Shown here: positions 9,622 through 19,623 of the stretch, piece by piece
How positions within the stretch are numbered: position 1 is the first letter of the stretch
Layout: each line of letters begins with the position of its first letter
Assembly (NCBI RefSeq): GCF_014648095.1
Contig: NZ_BMQL01000010.1
Location: 70,547 to 134,546, forward strand
From: Deinococcus ruber
GTDB taxonomy: Bacteria > Deinococcota > Deinococci > Deinococcales > Deinococcaceae
Reading direction: 5' to 3'
DNA: 64,000 bases
Translations under genes and position numbers: made by a program
Notes under the pieces: model-generated
Database searches by the model: none
Told to the model about the DNA's origin: nothing
What the model saw: only the letters and a program-made list of their open reading frames with translations

Positions 9622-10808
9622 GTCGTGCGCTCGGCTGGCTGGGGCTGGGGGCGCTGGCTGGCTGGGGTCTGCCGACGCTGCTGCTTCAGGGCGTGGGGCT
9701 GGGCGTTCTGCGCACCGCCCGCAGCGCCCGCCCACAGGCCGCCCTGACCTTCGCGGGCGGCCCCGATCCGCTCGTTACGCCGCTGCTGCTGGCTGCCCTG
9801 AAGGCCGCCGATGTCCGGGCGACGTTCTTCGTGTCGGGGAGCGAGGTGCAGAAGAATTCGCAACTGCTGGCCCAGATACGTGCGGAGGGGCACCACATCG
9901 AACTCGGGGCCGGGCGCTCGGCGTGGCTGTCGGAGGCCAACCTGCACCGCGCTCGCCTTCAGCTTGAAGCGGCAGGCGTGGAGGTGCATTCGGTGCTGCT
10001 GCCACCCGGAGCCGTCGGCTGGCCCGTGCTGCTGGCGGCGCGGCGGGCGGGCCTGACCCTTGCGTCGGGCACTGTCGAGGTGCGGCGCAGTGCCGATCAG
10101 CGCGGACGGGTGCGGCGGTTTCTGCGCCCCGGCGGAACCGTGCTGCTGGCAGGGGAGGGGGCGCAGGGGGCAGCGGCGGCCCGGATGCTGCCAGAGCTGC
10201 TGGGCGAGCTGGCGGCGCGTGGGTACAGCCTGCTACCGATGAGTGAACTGGTGGGCCTGCGTCCGGATGGTTGGCGCGACGTGCCGCCCAAGCTGATTCA
10301 GCTGGTCGATCTGGGTTACGACGCGCTGGGCCGTATCCGGCGAATCGGAGGACACGCCAGCAGCCTGTTCAGGGTGGGTGTGGCTCCTTATCCGCTGGCG
10401 TCGTTGACCCTGAAAGACGGCAAGCAGATAGATCACGGCGCGTCTATCGTCGAATTTCACCTCGACAGCGCCCGGCTGGTGCAGCTGGCTGAGCGTCCGG
10501 TGGCGGGCCGCCACGTGGTCAAACACTCGCTGCACGATCTGGCCGAGGCGGTGCGTGACGACCCGGCGTGGCAGCAGCTTCCCGCCGTGTTCAGCATCAG
10601 CATCTTTTCGGACGTGCTGCGAATCTACGGCTTCGAGACGGTCGAGCTGCCAGACCGCATGCGGCGACGCCTGACGTGGTGGTCGCGCACGCTGCGGCGG
10701 GCCTACGGCGTCTCAGACCTGAACTCCGAGCACATTCCCAAGCTGGCAATCATCTCACGGCAGGAATTGATCCGGCGGTTTGGCGTGCGGCCCGTTCGCG
10801 CAGGCTAA
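9612..10808 (+). CDS. NodB-like polysaccharide deacetylase homolog with disrupted active site and YkoP-like C-terminal domain
   Basis: 398 residues. An N-terminal hydrophobic stretch (residues 5-30) probably anchors or exports the protein. Residues ~45-215 follow the NodB layout (ALTFAGGPDP, then RATFFVSGSE, then AEGHHIELGAG), but the catalytic TFDDGP motif reads TFAGGP and the metal-binding H-S/T-x-x-x-H is not evident, so deacetylase chemistry is unlikely. Residues ~225-390 (LTLKDGKQIDHGASIVEFHLD) resemble the C-terminal domain of Bacillus YkoP-type proteins. It may bind rather than modify envelope polysaccharide. It lies near polysaccharide genes and is preceded by a possible leader ORF. 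Confidence 0.65.
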   Translation: MRLSRALGWLGLGALAGWGLPTLLLQGVGLGVLRTARSARPQAALTFAGGPDPLVTPLLLAALKAADVRATFFVSGSEVQKNSQLLAQIRAEGHHIELGAGRSAWLSEANLHRARLQLEAAGVEVHSVLLPPGAVGWPVLLAARRAGLTLASGTVEVRRSADQRGRVRRFLRPGGTVLLAGEGAQGAAAARMLPELLGELAARGYSLLPMSELVGLRPDGWRDVPPKLIQLVDLGYDALGRIRRIGGHASSLFRVGVAPYPLASLTLKDGKQIDHGASIVEFHLDSARLVQLAERPVAGRHVVKHSLHDLAEAVRDDPAWQQLPAVFSISIFSDVLRIYGFETVELPDRMRRRLTWWSRTLRRAYGVSDLNSEHIPKLAIISRQELIRRFGVRPVRAG

Positions 10809-10877
10809 AAGCAGCCGATTGGTCTGCCCTGATTTTCTGTTTTAATCGTTGGCTTCGGCGCTGCGTTTCTGGGCACC

Positions 10878-11963
10878 CTACCGCGCCTCGCGGAAGGCGT
10901 TCCAGCGCTTCAGGTCGGCCACGCCTTCTCCCAGAATTTCCTGGGCCTGGGGCAGCAGCGACACGCGGGTGCTGAGATTGCTCTGCACGATGTCTTCCAG
11001 ATCGTCGAGATTGTACAGGTGCGCTCCCGGCACGTCTGCGATGGCCGGATCGAGGATACGCGGCACCGAGATATCGATCAGGAACATCGGCGCGGCGCGG
11101 CCCCGCAGCGCGTCCTGCACGCCCTGGGGCTTCAGCACGTAATGCGGCGCACTGCTCGATGCGATGACCACATCGGCTTCTGGCAGCAGCGTGTGCAGCA
11201 TCTCCGAGGCGCAGGCGCGGCCTCCCACCTTCTCGGCCAGCAGGCGGGCGCGTTCCTCGGTGCGGTTCACCACGATCACGTCTTTCACGCCCGCTGCCCG
11301 CAGGTGCGTCAGCGTCAGCTCGGCGGTTTCGCCCGCGCCCACGATCAGCGCGGTGCGTCCTTCCAGGCTGCCGAAGATGCCGCGTGCCAGCTCGACGGCA
11401 GCGCTCGACACGCTCACCACGTTGTCGTTCAGACCCGTTTCGTGGCGCACCCGTTTGCCGGTCGCCAGTGCGCCCTGAGCCGCCTTGTTCAGCAGCGCAG
11501 CCGTGTCACCGCGCTGCTGTGCGTCCTGCCACGCCCGCTTCACCTGGCCCTGAATCTGGGTTTCGCCCAGTACCAGGCTGTCGAGGCCCGCTGCCACACG
11601 GTACAGATGATCGGCGGCCTGCACGCCCTGATGCACGTACAGATGCTGCCGCAGCGCGTGTCCCCAGGCTCCCTCGAAGGCGCTCAGCGGGTCGCCCTGC
11701 ACGCCCGCCATATACACCTCGGTGCGGTTGCAGGTCGAGAGCAACATCACCTCGTGGGCATGCTGCCGCAGATGCCGCAGCAGTGCTTCCTGCTCGCCGT
11801 CACGCACGGCGGCCCGCTCGCGCACGTTCAGAGGCGCGGTCTTATGGTTCAGGCCCACTACGGCCAGATCGAGAGCGTGTACGGTGGACTGCTCGGGGCG
11901 CAGGCGCAGCGCTGTCGGACACGTGCCCGTGAACGCCGGAAGGTGCTGGACAGCGGCGGTCAC
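10878..11963 (-). CDS. hemA: Glutamyl-tRNA reductase
   Basis: 361 residues. Diagnostic motifs are GLNHKTAP, the catalytic-Cys segment [25 protein letters not shown] and the nucleotide-binding [13 protein letters not shown]. It reduces glutamyl-tRNA(Glu) to glutamate-1-semialdehyde with NADPH, the first committed step of C5-pathway tetrapyrrole synthesis. It begins with ~30 residues of extra sequence before the conserved domain. Its start overlaps the stop of the precorrin-2 dehydrogenase gene (ATGA), so the two are coupled. The C-terminal dimerisation domain is shorter than in longer homologs. Confidence 0.95.
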   Translation of the reverse strand: MTAAVQHLPAFTGTCPTALRLRPEQSTVHALDLAVVGLNHKTAPLNVRERAAVRDGEQEALLRHLRQHAHEVMLLSTCNRTEVYMAGVQGDPLSAFEGAWGHALRQHLYVHQGVQAADHLYRVAAGLDSLVLGETQIQGQVKRAWQDAQQRGDTAALLNKAAQGALATGKRVRHETGLNDNVVSVSSAAVELARGIFGSLEGRTALIVGAGETAELTLTHLRAAGVKDVIVVNRTEERARLLAEKVGGRACASEMLHTLLPEADVVIASSSAPHYVLKPQGVQDALRGRAAPMFLIDISVPRILDPAIADVPGAHLYNLDDLEDIVQSNLSTRVSLLPQAQEILGEGVADLKRWNAFREAR

Positions 11964-12538
11964 GCGCTCCGCTCCTGCACGTCGGTTTCCAGAAGAAAAT
12001 GGTGGCGGATGTCGGCTCGGAGGCGGTTCAGCGCTGTTTCACGTTCCGTTCCGCTCAGGCCCAGTGCCGCGCTCCGGCGGTCCATCCAGGCATCGAGCGG
12101 CAGCGAGTCTGGCAGCGCCGATTCCAGCCGCTCGGTCAGGGCCTGCGCCAGCATCGGCAACTCACGGCCCGTGTTCACGGCGACCTGTACACTGCCCCGC
12201 TCGATGACGGCGGGAAAGCGCAGGTTGCCCCGCGCCGCGTTTCCAGCATGTCCCACCAGCAGCCCCCGGTTCAGCGCGTCGACAGTAATACGGTCATTGG
12301 TGGCTGGGTCGTCGGTGCAGGCCAGCACCAGCCGTGCACCCTCCAGGTCGGTTTCCAGGTAAGCCCGCTCGATCACCGTCACATCCTGCACCCGCACGGC
12401 AGGCGAGATGGCGGGCGCGATCACGGTCACGCGAAGCCCGGCGTGCAGCAGCGTTCCGATCCGCCGCTCCGCCACCGCTCCGCCACCCACCACCACCGCC
12501 TGCGCGTCCTGAAAGTTCAAAAAGGCCGCCAGCAACAT
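11960..12538 (-). CDS. Precorrin-2 dehydrogenase / sirohydrochlorin ferrochelatase-type protein
   Basis: 192 residues from ATG 12538, where the conserved start [24 protein letters not shown] begins with the Rossmann GGGxVA motif. The family (CysG N-terminal, Met8, SirC) oxidises precorrin-2 to sirohydrochlorin with NAD and may insert iron, leading to siroheme. The conserved Asp around [13 protein letters not shown] is present. It is followed by hemA (ATGA overlap), and the methyltransferase that makes precorrin-2 is encoded at 13127-14620, so most of the siroheme branch sits together. A TATACT hexamer 6 nt upstream indicates a leaderless start. Confidence 0.88.
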   Translation of the reverse strand: MLLAAFLNFQDAQAVVVGGGAVAERRIGTLLHAGLRVTVIAPAISPAVRVQDVTVIERAYLETDLEGARLVLACTDDPATNDRITVDALNRGLLVGHAGNAARGNLRFPAVIERGSVQVAVNTGRELPMLAQALTERLESALPDSLPLDAWMDRRSAALGLSGTERETALNRLRADIRHHFLLETDVQERSA

Positions 12539-12544
12539 GCAGGA

Positions 12545-12550
12545 AGTATA
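12545..12550 (-). promoter_or_regulatory. -10-like hexamer of putative leaderless promoter
   Basis: TATACT on the minus strand ends 6 nt before ATG 12538. It supports that start over an in-frame upstream codon. Confidence 0.6.
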
Positions 12551-12580
12551 CCGGGCCACCCCTGCACCGGCCAGGCAGAA

Positions 12581-12613
12581 CGTCCCCCGTCTGATGAGAA
12601 GACAGGGGGGACG
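12581..12613 (-). terminator. Terminator-like hairpin
   Basis: CGTCCCCC/GGGGGACG extended by GTCT/AGAC forms a strong stem just after the hypothetical gene at 12617. The following T-run is weak, so termination is probable but not certain. Confidence 0.5.
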
Positions 12614-12616
12614 ATC

Positions 12617-13030
12617 TTAGGGATGACTTCTGAAGTCTTCGATGCCCAGTTGGCCCAGATATTTGATGCTGGAGGCTGCCTGCGCCTGAAAGCTCTGAAG
12701 TACAGCGTCGAACTGTGCCGAGGGTTTGTGCACGTTCACTGCCACGACATACCGGCCCTGCTCCAGCGGCAGGGTGTATTCGTTGATTTCGGTCTGTTCG
12801 TTGTTGATGGAGCGTGCCGCGTGCGTCAGCCAACTCTTGACTCCGTGTCCTGTGTCGTCGAAGGCCTGCGCCCCCGCGTCGCCCGTGAATACTCGGACTG
12901 CCTGCGGCGTGACGGACCCAGCTTCCAGTATGTCCAGAAGGGCCTGCACGTCTTCGGCAGTCTGTAAAACGCCCAGCAGGTGATCGTGAGGGTAGGAGGT
13001 AAAGTGCTGTTCATTGGGCGTGATCTTCAT
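12617..13030 (-). CDS. Hypothetical protein
   Basis: 137 residues, no signal peptide or membrane segment. It starts MKITPNEQHFTSYPHDHLLGVLQ and contains a central DDTGHGVKSWLTHAARSINNE region. The composition is that of a real cytoplasmic protein, GGAG precedes the ATG at sensible spacing, and a strong hairpin follows the stop. A helix around VLQTAEDVQALLDILEAG followed by alternating strands suggests a small alpha/beta fold. I do not recognise the family. It sits between the siroheme dehydrogenase gene and the cobA-hemD fusion, all on one strand, but its own Shine-Dalgarno and terminator suggest separate expression. Confidence 0.75.
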   Translation of the reverse strand: MKITPNEQHFTSYPHDHLLGVLQTAEDVQALLDILEAGSVTPQAVRVFTGDAGAQAFDDTGHGVKSWLTHAARSINNEQTEINEYTLPLEQGRYVVAVNVHKPSAQFDAVLQSFQAQAASSIKYLGQLGIEDFRSHP

Positions 13031-13126
13031 AGGTGCTCCAGTTCTGCTCGGCGCACTACTGGCTCGGCCAGCCGCTTTCTGAGCAGAAACTAAAGAGAAT
13101 TTAACACTTTATTCACCTGAAGATCT

Positions 13127-14620
<1,494 letters not shown>

Positions 14621-14626
14621 GGCTAC

Positions 14627-14632
14627 AGGCTA
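14627..14632 (-). promoter_or_regulatory. -10-like hexamer of putative leaderless promoter
   Basis: TAGCCT on the minus strand ends 6 nt before ATG 14620. Confidence 0.5.
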
Positions 14633-14658
14633 CGGCAGCCGGGGCGGGATTTTGGGGA

Positions 14659-14754
14659 AGCGGTTTTTAGAGAAAGCTTGTGACGTGTGGAAAAAAACCT
14701 GATCACCTTGATTCAGCCAGTTTGCCGGGCTGTTGCCACACGTGACCAACCGCT
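14659..14754. repeat. Long imperfect inverted repeat in intergenic region
   Basis: Outer arms AGCGGTT (14659-14665) and AACCGCT (14748-14754), and inner arms GTGACGTGTGG (14680-14690) and CCACACGTGAC (14736-14746, one mismatch), are separated by 45 bases that include a seven-A run. On the minus strand this follows the gene at 14756 and has a T7 run, so it may terminate that operon; it also lies upstream of the cobA-hemD promoter. Confidence 0.55.
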
Positions 14755-14755
14755 C

Positions 14756-15184
14756 TCAGTGCCCCATATCCATGCCGCCGCTCCCGCCCACGTCGGCGCG
14801 AACCGTCCAGACGAGCTTGAAGGTGCTGAAGGTCGCGCCCGGCTTCGGGCTGCCAGCCAGCACCAGGGTGTACGCGCCCGGCTTGGTAAACGTCAGCGTG
14901 CTGGTCAGTTCGTTCTTGGCCTGCACCAGTTTGGGCGTCAGCAGGGGTTTGACGCCCGCTTTCGCGCTTCCGGCATACACGCTCAGGGTGCAGCTGCACT
15001 GAGACAGCGCAATCGGCCTGCCGCCCTTCTGATTCAGCTCGAAGTACACGCCGTTGGGCTTGCCCACGGCTGGGGCGTCGTCGGGTTCGATGTGCATCAG
15101 AGCGCCCACATTGCCGTCGCGGGCGAGTTCGTGGGCCAGAGCAGGAGAGATCATCAGGAGGACAGAGATCAGAAATGTTTTCAT
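14756..15184 (-). CDS. Secreted Met/His-ended protein, possible copper-related periplasmic factor
   Basis: 142 residues. A signal peptide (MKTFLISVLLMISPALA) precedes a mature chain starting HELARDGNVG. The body looks like one small beta-sandwich (YVFELNQKGG-like and GAYTLVLAGSP segments) with a CSC pair, and the chain ends in GGMDMGH, a Met/His motif of a type used by periplasmic copper proteins. It is the last gene of a four-gene minus-strand group with a YcnI-like protein, which supports a metal or redox role in the envelope (inference). AAAGG precedes the ATG. Confidence 0.6.
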   Translation of the reverse strand: MKTFLISVLLMISPALAHELARDGNVGALMHIEPDDAPAVGKPNGVYFELNQKGGRPIALSQCSCTLSVYAGSAKAGVKPLLTPKLVQAKNELTSTLTFTKPGAYTLVLAGSPKPGATFSTFKLVWTVRADVGGSGGMDMGH

Positions 15185-15200
15185 GGCGTTCCTTTGTGCT

Positions 15201-15271
15201 GTTTTGGATACGGTTTTTCTGTTTTGGAGACGGTCAGGTTTTGGAGACAGTCAGGTTTTGGAGACAGTCAG
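15201..15271 (+). repeat. Short tandem repeat, 17-bp unit, three copies plus one degenerate copy
   Basis: Unit GTTTTGGAGACAGTCAG occurs at 15221-15237 (one change), 15238-15254 and 15255-15271, with a degenerate copy (GTTTTGGATACGG...) from 15201. The last unit contains the stop codon of the gene at 15268. The array fills the gap between two genes of the putative copper cluster. Confidence 0.85.
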
Positions 15272-15858
15272 GAGGTGGCTTTCGAGAATCGGGCGCGGCG
15301 TGGCAACAGAACCAGGGCGGCGCAGACGGTCAGCAGCGCCGCCGATGTCCAGACCACCGGAGACAGCCCGAAGTGGATGCCCGCCCAGGCGGTGTGCAGC
15401 GCCGACAGCAGCGTCAGCCAGGGGCCAGCGCGGTGCAGACGCTTCCAGCGTTTTCCCAGCCGCCGCTGCGCCCAGTTAGTCGAGGTCAGCGCCAGCGGCA
15501 ACAGGCCCAGCAGCGCCACGACGCCGACCCCGATGGCCGCCTGGGTGGTCTGATTCAGAAACAGCAGGTTCTGGGGGTCGCCCTGAAGCACCTGCTGAAG
15601 AGCCAGCCAGCCGTGGATCAGGCCGTACACAAAGGCCGACAGGCCCAGCGCACGGCGATACCCCTTCCAGCGTGGCAGCCAGCGGGTCGCCAGAATCAGC
15701 AACAGGGCCAGCAGGCACAGCCCTCCGTACACTTCCTCACGCCGCTCGGCCAGCGCTCCTGGCGGGGCTGCCAACCGCAGCAGCAACTCGGCATTCAGCG
15801 CCGCGAGTACGGCGGCGGTCAGCTGCGTCCAGCCGGAAGCGTGAGAGCGCTGTGTCAT
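15268..15858 (-). CDS. Membrane protein with ferric-reductase-like transmembrane architecture
   Basis: 196 residues and about six membrane helices. His residues sit in helix positions (FVYGLIHGWLALQQ, RLHRAGPWLTLLSALHTAWAG), as in the ferric reductase/MsrQ-type heme-binding core; W-K-R-L-H-R is characteristic. Such proteins carry electrons across the membrane using b-type heme. It lies between a YcnI-like copper protein and a secreted Met/His protein, so it may serve redox chemistry in metal handling or methionine-sulfoxide repair, though no MsrP is adjacent. The stop lies in the tandem repeat array. Confidence 0.65.
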   Translation of the reverse strand: MTQRSHASGWTQLTAAVLAALNAELLLRLAAPPGALAERREEVYGGLCLLALLLILATRWLPRWKGYRRALGLSAFVYGLIHGWLALQQVLQGDPQNLLFLNQTTQAAIGVGVVALLGLLPLALTSTNWAQRRLGKRWKRLHRAGPWLTLLSALHTAWAGIHFGLSPVVWTSAALLTVCAALVLLPRRARFSKATS

Positions 15859-15862
15859 CGCC

Positions 15863-16312
15863 TTACTTCAGCGTCACTTTGCTGGCGGGCGTGGCGGGGT
15901 CGCTGTCATCCCAGCTCGTCACGCTGCCGTCGGCATACGTCTGATACACCTTCCAGCTCAGGGTCCCGGCGTCGGCTGGGTTGGTGGCGCTGAACAGGAA
16001 GCGCTGAAATTCCATCGGGGCGATGCGGCCTTTCCAGACGATTTCGGTGATCAGGCCGCTGCTGTCGGTCTTGACGCTGCGAACGAAGCCGGGGACGGGC
16101 AGAAAGCGTGTGACCCGCACGCCAGCGGGCACGATCATTCTGACCTGAATGGTCGCCATATCTTTCTCGACCGGAACTTGCAGTCGGTACGTTTCAGACG
16201 CGCCCACTTTGCTTTCGGCCAGACCCGTTTCGGTACGCACGACGGCGTGGGCGGCAGCAAAGGACAGCAGGGCAGTCGTGGTCAGGGCCAGCAGTGTTCT
16301 GACGATCTTCAT
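15863..16312 (-). CDS. YcnI/DUF1775-like secreted copper-associated protein
   Basis: 149 residues. A signal peptide ([21 protein letters not shown]) is followed by a mature N-terminal His (HAVVRTETG), the position that binds copper in YcnI-type proteins. The body fits DUF1775: [39 protein letters not shown] and a [11 protein letters not shown] segment. YcnI-family proteins act outside the membrane, usually in operons with copper transporters or CopC/CopD-type proteins. Here the partners are a heme-membrane protein and a Met/His-tailed protein. GAGG lies before the ATG. Confidence 0.75.
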   Translation of the reverse strand: MKIVRTLLALTTTALLSFAAAHAVVRTETGLAESKVGASETYRLQVPVEKDMATIQVRMIVPAGVRVTRFLPVPGFVRSVKTDSSGLITEIVWKGRIAPMEFQRFLFSATNPADAGTLSWKVYQTYADGSVTSWDDSDPATPASKVTLK

Positions 16313-16429
16313 GGAAACCTCGAAGGAAAGGCAGTGCCCACAGAGGACACGCCCGAAAAGACGGTGGGTCGGAAATGCAGGGAAGCGGAGGCAACAAACG
16401 ACGCCTCATCACGCTTCCCGCATCACTCA

Positions 16430-16858
16430 TCACATCTGTTCGGGTGGCCCCCGCGCGGTTGCCCGCAGAATTCGCAGCGCTTCCCTTACCGCTCTGGGAG
16501 ATCTCAGGTGCAGCCGGATCAGTGGGAGGATCGGCGGTGCCCAAAGCAGCGGCAGCAACGCCAGCGGCGGCATACAGCACAGGCTCTGCGAGACGTGGTG
16601 CGTGACCGGATGCAGGGGCGCAGGCGTCCGGATGGACGTGGTGTCTGGCGGCATGGCAGCCATGTTCATCTGTGCTTCATGCACGGAGGCAACTGGCGCT
16701 GCCTCCAGCAGAGACGCCACCATCTGCGGCATGTTCATGCCGACGGGCATCGCGGCATGGAGGCCTACTTGAAGGGCAAACAGCGCCGCCGCCAGCCACA
16801 GCAGCACCCGGCCAGGAATCAGCCGGGAAGCACGGTGGAAGCCAGTACGCCGCGTCAC
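16430..16858 (-). CDS. Small Met/His-containing membrane protein (start uncertain)
   Basis: About 142 residues from GTG 16858; the frame stays open to an ATG at 16954. It has one hydrophobic segment (LLWLAAALFALQVGLHAA), then a stretch rich in Met and His (PVGMNMPQMV, HEAQMNMAAMPPD, HPVTHHVSQSLCCMPP), and a second hydrophobic region (LALLPLLWAPPILPLI). This resembles small DUF2946-like proteins found beside copper genes, but similarity is only compositional. It heads the four-gene minus-strand cluster. No clear Shine-Dalgarno or -10 decides the start. Confidence 0.45.
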   Translation of the reverse strand: MTRRTGFHRASRLIPGRVLLWLAAALFALQVGLHAAMPVGMNMPQMVASLLEAAPVASVHEAQMNMAAMPPDTTSIRTPAPLHPVTHHVSQSLCCMPPLALLPLLWAPPILPLIRLHLRSPRAVREALRILRATARGPPEQM

Positions 16859-17049
16859 ACCGCATGATGGCACGCCGGAAACGGGACACTCTGCCCGGCG
16901 TGACAGACTGAGAACTTTCACCCGGTACAACTTCTCAGCCACAGGCGTTACCATGATCGGGTCTTCATTTCGCTGTGGCCCCTGTTCAGGTGGGCCGCCT
17001 GCCGCATCTCAGAGTGCCGCGTCTTAGTTGTATTGCCAGGAGAGTGCCC

Positions 17050-18300
17050 ATGACCATGTTCGATGCTTCGCCCCGTGTCCGTGATCTCCAGCAGCGCCTC
17101 ACGGCCTTTATGCAGGAGCATATCTATCCCAACGAGGCCGAGTTTCAGGCCCAGGTGAATGCGGGCAACCGCTGGGAGCATGTCGAATTGATCGAACAGC
17201 TCAAGCCGCTGGCCCAGCAGCAGGGGCTGTGGAACCTGTTCCTGCCTCCCCGCACCGATACCGAGGGGCAGTTCGGGGCGGGCCTGACCAATCTGGAGTA
17301 CGCCACGCTCTGCGAGATCATGGGGCGGGTGTGGTGGGCACCCGAAGTGTTTAACTGCAATGCCCCCGACACCGGGAATATGGAGGTGCTGGCACGTTAC
17401 GGCACCAAAGAGCAGCAGGAACAGTGGCTGAAACCCCTGCTGGCGGGCGAGATTCGCAGCAGTTTCACCATGACCGAGCCGGAAGTGGCCTCTTCGGACG
17501 CCACCAACATCCAGGCGCAGATCGTGCGCGACGGCAATGAATATGTAGTCAACGGGCACAAGTGGTGGACGAGCGGGGCGGGCGATCCGCGCTGCAAGGT
17601 CACGGTGTTCATGGGCAAGAACGACCCCAGCGCCCCCAAGCACCTGCAACAGAGCATGATTCTGATTCCGATGGACGCGCCGGGCGTGAAGATCGAGCGG
17701 ATGCTGACGGTCTTCGGCTACGACGACGCGCCGCACGGACACGCCGAGGTGACGTTCAGGGATGTGCGCGTGCCGCTGAGCGCCATGCTGCTGGGCGAGG
17801 GCCGGGGCTTCGAGATCGCGCAGGGGCGGCTGGGGCCGGGGCGGATTCACCACTGCATGCGGCTGATCGGCCAGGCCGAACGCGCCCTGGAACTGATGAT
17901 CGAGCGCAGCGAAAGCCGGGTGGCCTTTGGCAAGAAGCTGAGCGAACAGGGCACCGTGCGCGAGATGATCGCTAAAAGCCGCATCGAGATTGATCAGGCG
18001 CGGCTGCTGACGCTGCACGCCGCCCACATGATGGATACCGTGGGAAACAAGGCGGCCAGAGGCCAGATCGCGGCGATCAAGGTGGTGGCCCCCAATGTGG
18101 CGCTCGCGGTGATTGACCGGGCGATTCAGGTGTTTGGCGGCGCGGGCGTGAGTCAGGACACCCCGCTGGCAAACATGTACGCCCAGGCTCGCACGCTGCG
18201 GCTGGCCGACGGCCCCGACGCAGTTCACCTCGAAACGGTTGCCAAGGAAGAGTACCGCTCACACGCGCCCAAGCAGGCGAAGGAGACCGTTCATGTCTGA
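17050..18300 (+). CDS. Acyl-CoA dehydrogenase
   Basis: 416 residues. The flavoprotein fold is shown by [51 protein letters not shown] and the C-terminal [16 protein letters not shown] with [14 protein letters not shown] 17050 is chosen because AGGAGAG lies at good spacing and the conserved N-terminus follows; a longer frame upstream adds an unconserved basic stretch. It oxidises acyl-CoA at the alpha-beta bond with FAD. It leads an overlapping operon with an SDR, GNAT, an APH-like kinase and a phosphatase. The sequence is closest in style to the ACAD10/11-type branch, usually found with an APH-like kinase. Confidence 0.92.
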   Translation: MTMFDASPRVRDLQQRLTAFMQEHIYPNEAEFQAQVNAGNRWEHVELIEQLKPLAQQQGLWNLFLPPRTDTEGQFGAGLTNLEYATLCEIMGRVWWAPEVFNCNAPDTGNMEVLARYGTKEQQEQWLKPLLAGEIRSSFTMTEPEVASSDATNIQAQIVRDGNEYVVNGHKWWTSGAGDPRCKVTVFMGKNDPSAPKHLQQSMILIPMDAPGVKIERMLTVFGYDDAPHGHAEVTFRDVRVPLSAMLLGEGRGFEIAQGRLGPGRIHHCMRLIGQAERALELMIERSESRVAFGKKLSEQGTVREMIAKSRIEIDQARLLTLHAAHMMDTVGNKAARGQIAAIKVVAPNVALAVIDRAIQVFGGAGVSQDTPLANMYAQARTLRLADGPDAVHLETVAKEEYRSHAPKQAKETVHV

Positions 18301-19132
18301 TCAGATCACGCCAGTTGTCAGCAGGCATCCGGGTTTCGAATCTCTGAAGGGCAAGGTCGTGGTGGTCACGGGCACCGCCTCGGGCATCGGGCTGGCTCTG
18401 GCGACCCGCTTCGTGCGTGAAGGAGCGCGGGTGGTCGGCAGCGACCTGAATGCCGAGGTGGGCGCTCAGAAGGCCGCCGAACTGGGCATTCGCTTCGTGG
18501 CGTGCAACGTGGCGCAGGAAGAATCGCTGAAAGCACTGATCGACGATGTGCAGGCGCAGGAAGGCGACATCGACCTGTTCTGCTCGAACGCCGGTATCGC
18601 CATCGGCGCGGGGCCGGAAACGCTCGACAAGCACTGGGAACTGATTCAGAACGTGAACGTGATGAGCCACGTCTGGGCCGCCCGCCACCTGCTGCCGCGC
18701 ATGCTGGAGCGCGGTGAGGGCTACCTGCTGAACACCGCCAGCGCTGCCGGACTGCTCACCGAGCTGCACAGCGCCCCCTACGCCGTGACCAAGCACGCCG
18801 CCCTCGCCTTTGCCGAGTGGCTGGCCGTGACCTACGGCGACCGGGGCATCGGGGTCAGTTGCCTGTGTCCGGAGGGCGTCTGGACGCCGATGATCGAGAA
18901 CGCGCCGATCCTGCAACTCACCGCCGTGAGCACCGACCTGCTGGCCGACAGAGTGATGGAAGCGCTGCACGCGGGCAAATTCCTGATTACCACGCACGCC
19001 ACCACGCTGGCCGGATTTCAGCAGAAGGCCAACGACTACGATGTCTGGATCAGCAAGATGAAGCACCTGCGAACCAAGGCGATGGCGCTGCTGGAAACGG
19101 GTCAGAAGGCCTTTGTGAGTCAGCCGGAATGA
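18293..19132 (+). CDS. Short-chain dehydrogenase/reductase
   Basis: 279 residues from ATG 18293, overlapping the previous stop by 8 bases with AAGGAGA upstream. NAD(P) binding is seen in [19 protein letters not shown], the family NAG motif in [12 protein letters not shown], and the catalytic Ser-Tyr-Lys in NTASAAGLL and YAVTKHA. It probably oxidises or reduces a hydroxyacyl or keto intermediate in the same pathway as the acyl-CoA dehydrogenase. The C-terminal ~50 residues are longer than in the minimal SDR. The stop overlaps the next start (ATGA). Confidence 0.92.
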   Translation: MSDQITPVVSRHPGFESLKGKVVVVTGTASGIGLALATRFVREGARVVGSDLNAEVGAQKAAELGIRFVACNVAQEESLKALIDDVQAQEGDIDLFCSNAGIAIGAGPETLDKHWELIQNVNVMSHVWAARHLLPRMLERGEGYLLNTASAAGLLTELHSAPYAVTKHAALAFAEWLAVTYGDRGIGVSCLCPEGVWTPMIENAPILQLTAVSTDLLADRVMEALHAGKFLITTHATTLAGFQQKANDYDVWISKMKHLRTKAMALLETGQKAFVSQPE

Positions 19133-19623
19133 CCGTGGAGCCTGCCCCTCTGCGCTGTGCCACTGCGAGCGACCTGACTGCAACGCTGTCTCTGATCGGT
19201 GAGTATTACGCATTCGATGGAATCGGATTTGACCGAGACTCTCTGGAGCAGGGGCTGAGAACGCTGCTCAGCGAGCCGCTGCTGGGGCGGGTCTATCTGA
19301 TCGAATCCGGAACGATTGAATCTGGAATGGTGGTGGCAGGCTATACGATCCTGACCTTCGGCTTTGATCTGGAATTCGGTGGGAGGCAGGCCACCATGAC
19401 CGATCTGTACCTGCGTCCGGCCTTTCGGGGCGCTGGACTGGGAAGAGCGAGTATGGCGGCGCTGGAAGCCGTCTGTCAGGAGTTGGAGATCGGAGCGCTC
19501 GAATTGCAGGTAGAGCGTGACAACCGGGCGGCGCAGGCGTTCTATGGTCGCCTGGGCTTTCAGGCCCACGACCGGATTCCCATGAGTAAACGTCTGTCAG
19601 GAGCGACCTTTGATGCCCGTTGA
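19129..19623 (+). CDS. GNAT family N-acetyltransferase
   Basis: 164 residues beginning at the ATGA overlap with the SDR gene. The acetyl-CoA binding region is clear in MTDLYLRPAFRGAGLGRASM, followed by ERDNRAAQAFYGRLGF, the usual C-terminal strand-helix of GNAT enzymes. It would transfer an acetyl group from acetyl-CoA to an amine or related acceptor. The substrate is unknown; operon placement suggests a link to acyl-CoA metabolism, but GNAT genes are often passengers. The stop overlaps the next gene start by 11 bases. Confidence 0.88.
   Translation: MTVEPAPLRCATASDLTATLSLIGEYYAFDGIGFDRDSLEQGLRTLLSEPLLGRVYLIESGTIESGMVVAGYTILTFGFDLEFGGRQATMTDLYLRPAFRGAGLGRASMAALEAVCQELEIGALELQVERDNRAAQAFYGRLGFQAHDRIPMSKRLSGATFDAR

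Noticed and set aside
15201..15271. CRISPR array
   Set aside because: 17-bp units are directly adjacent with no spacers, and no cas genes are present.
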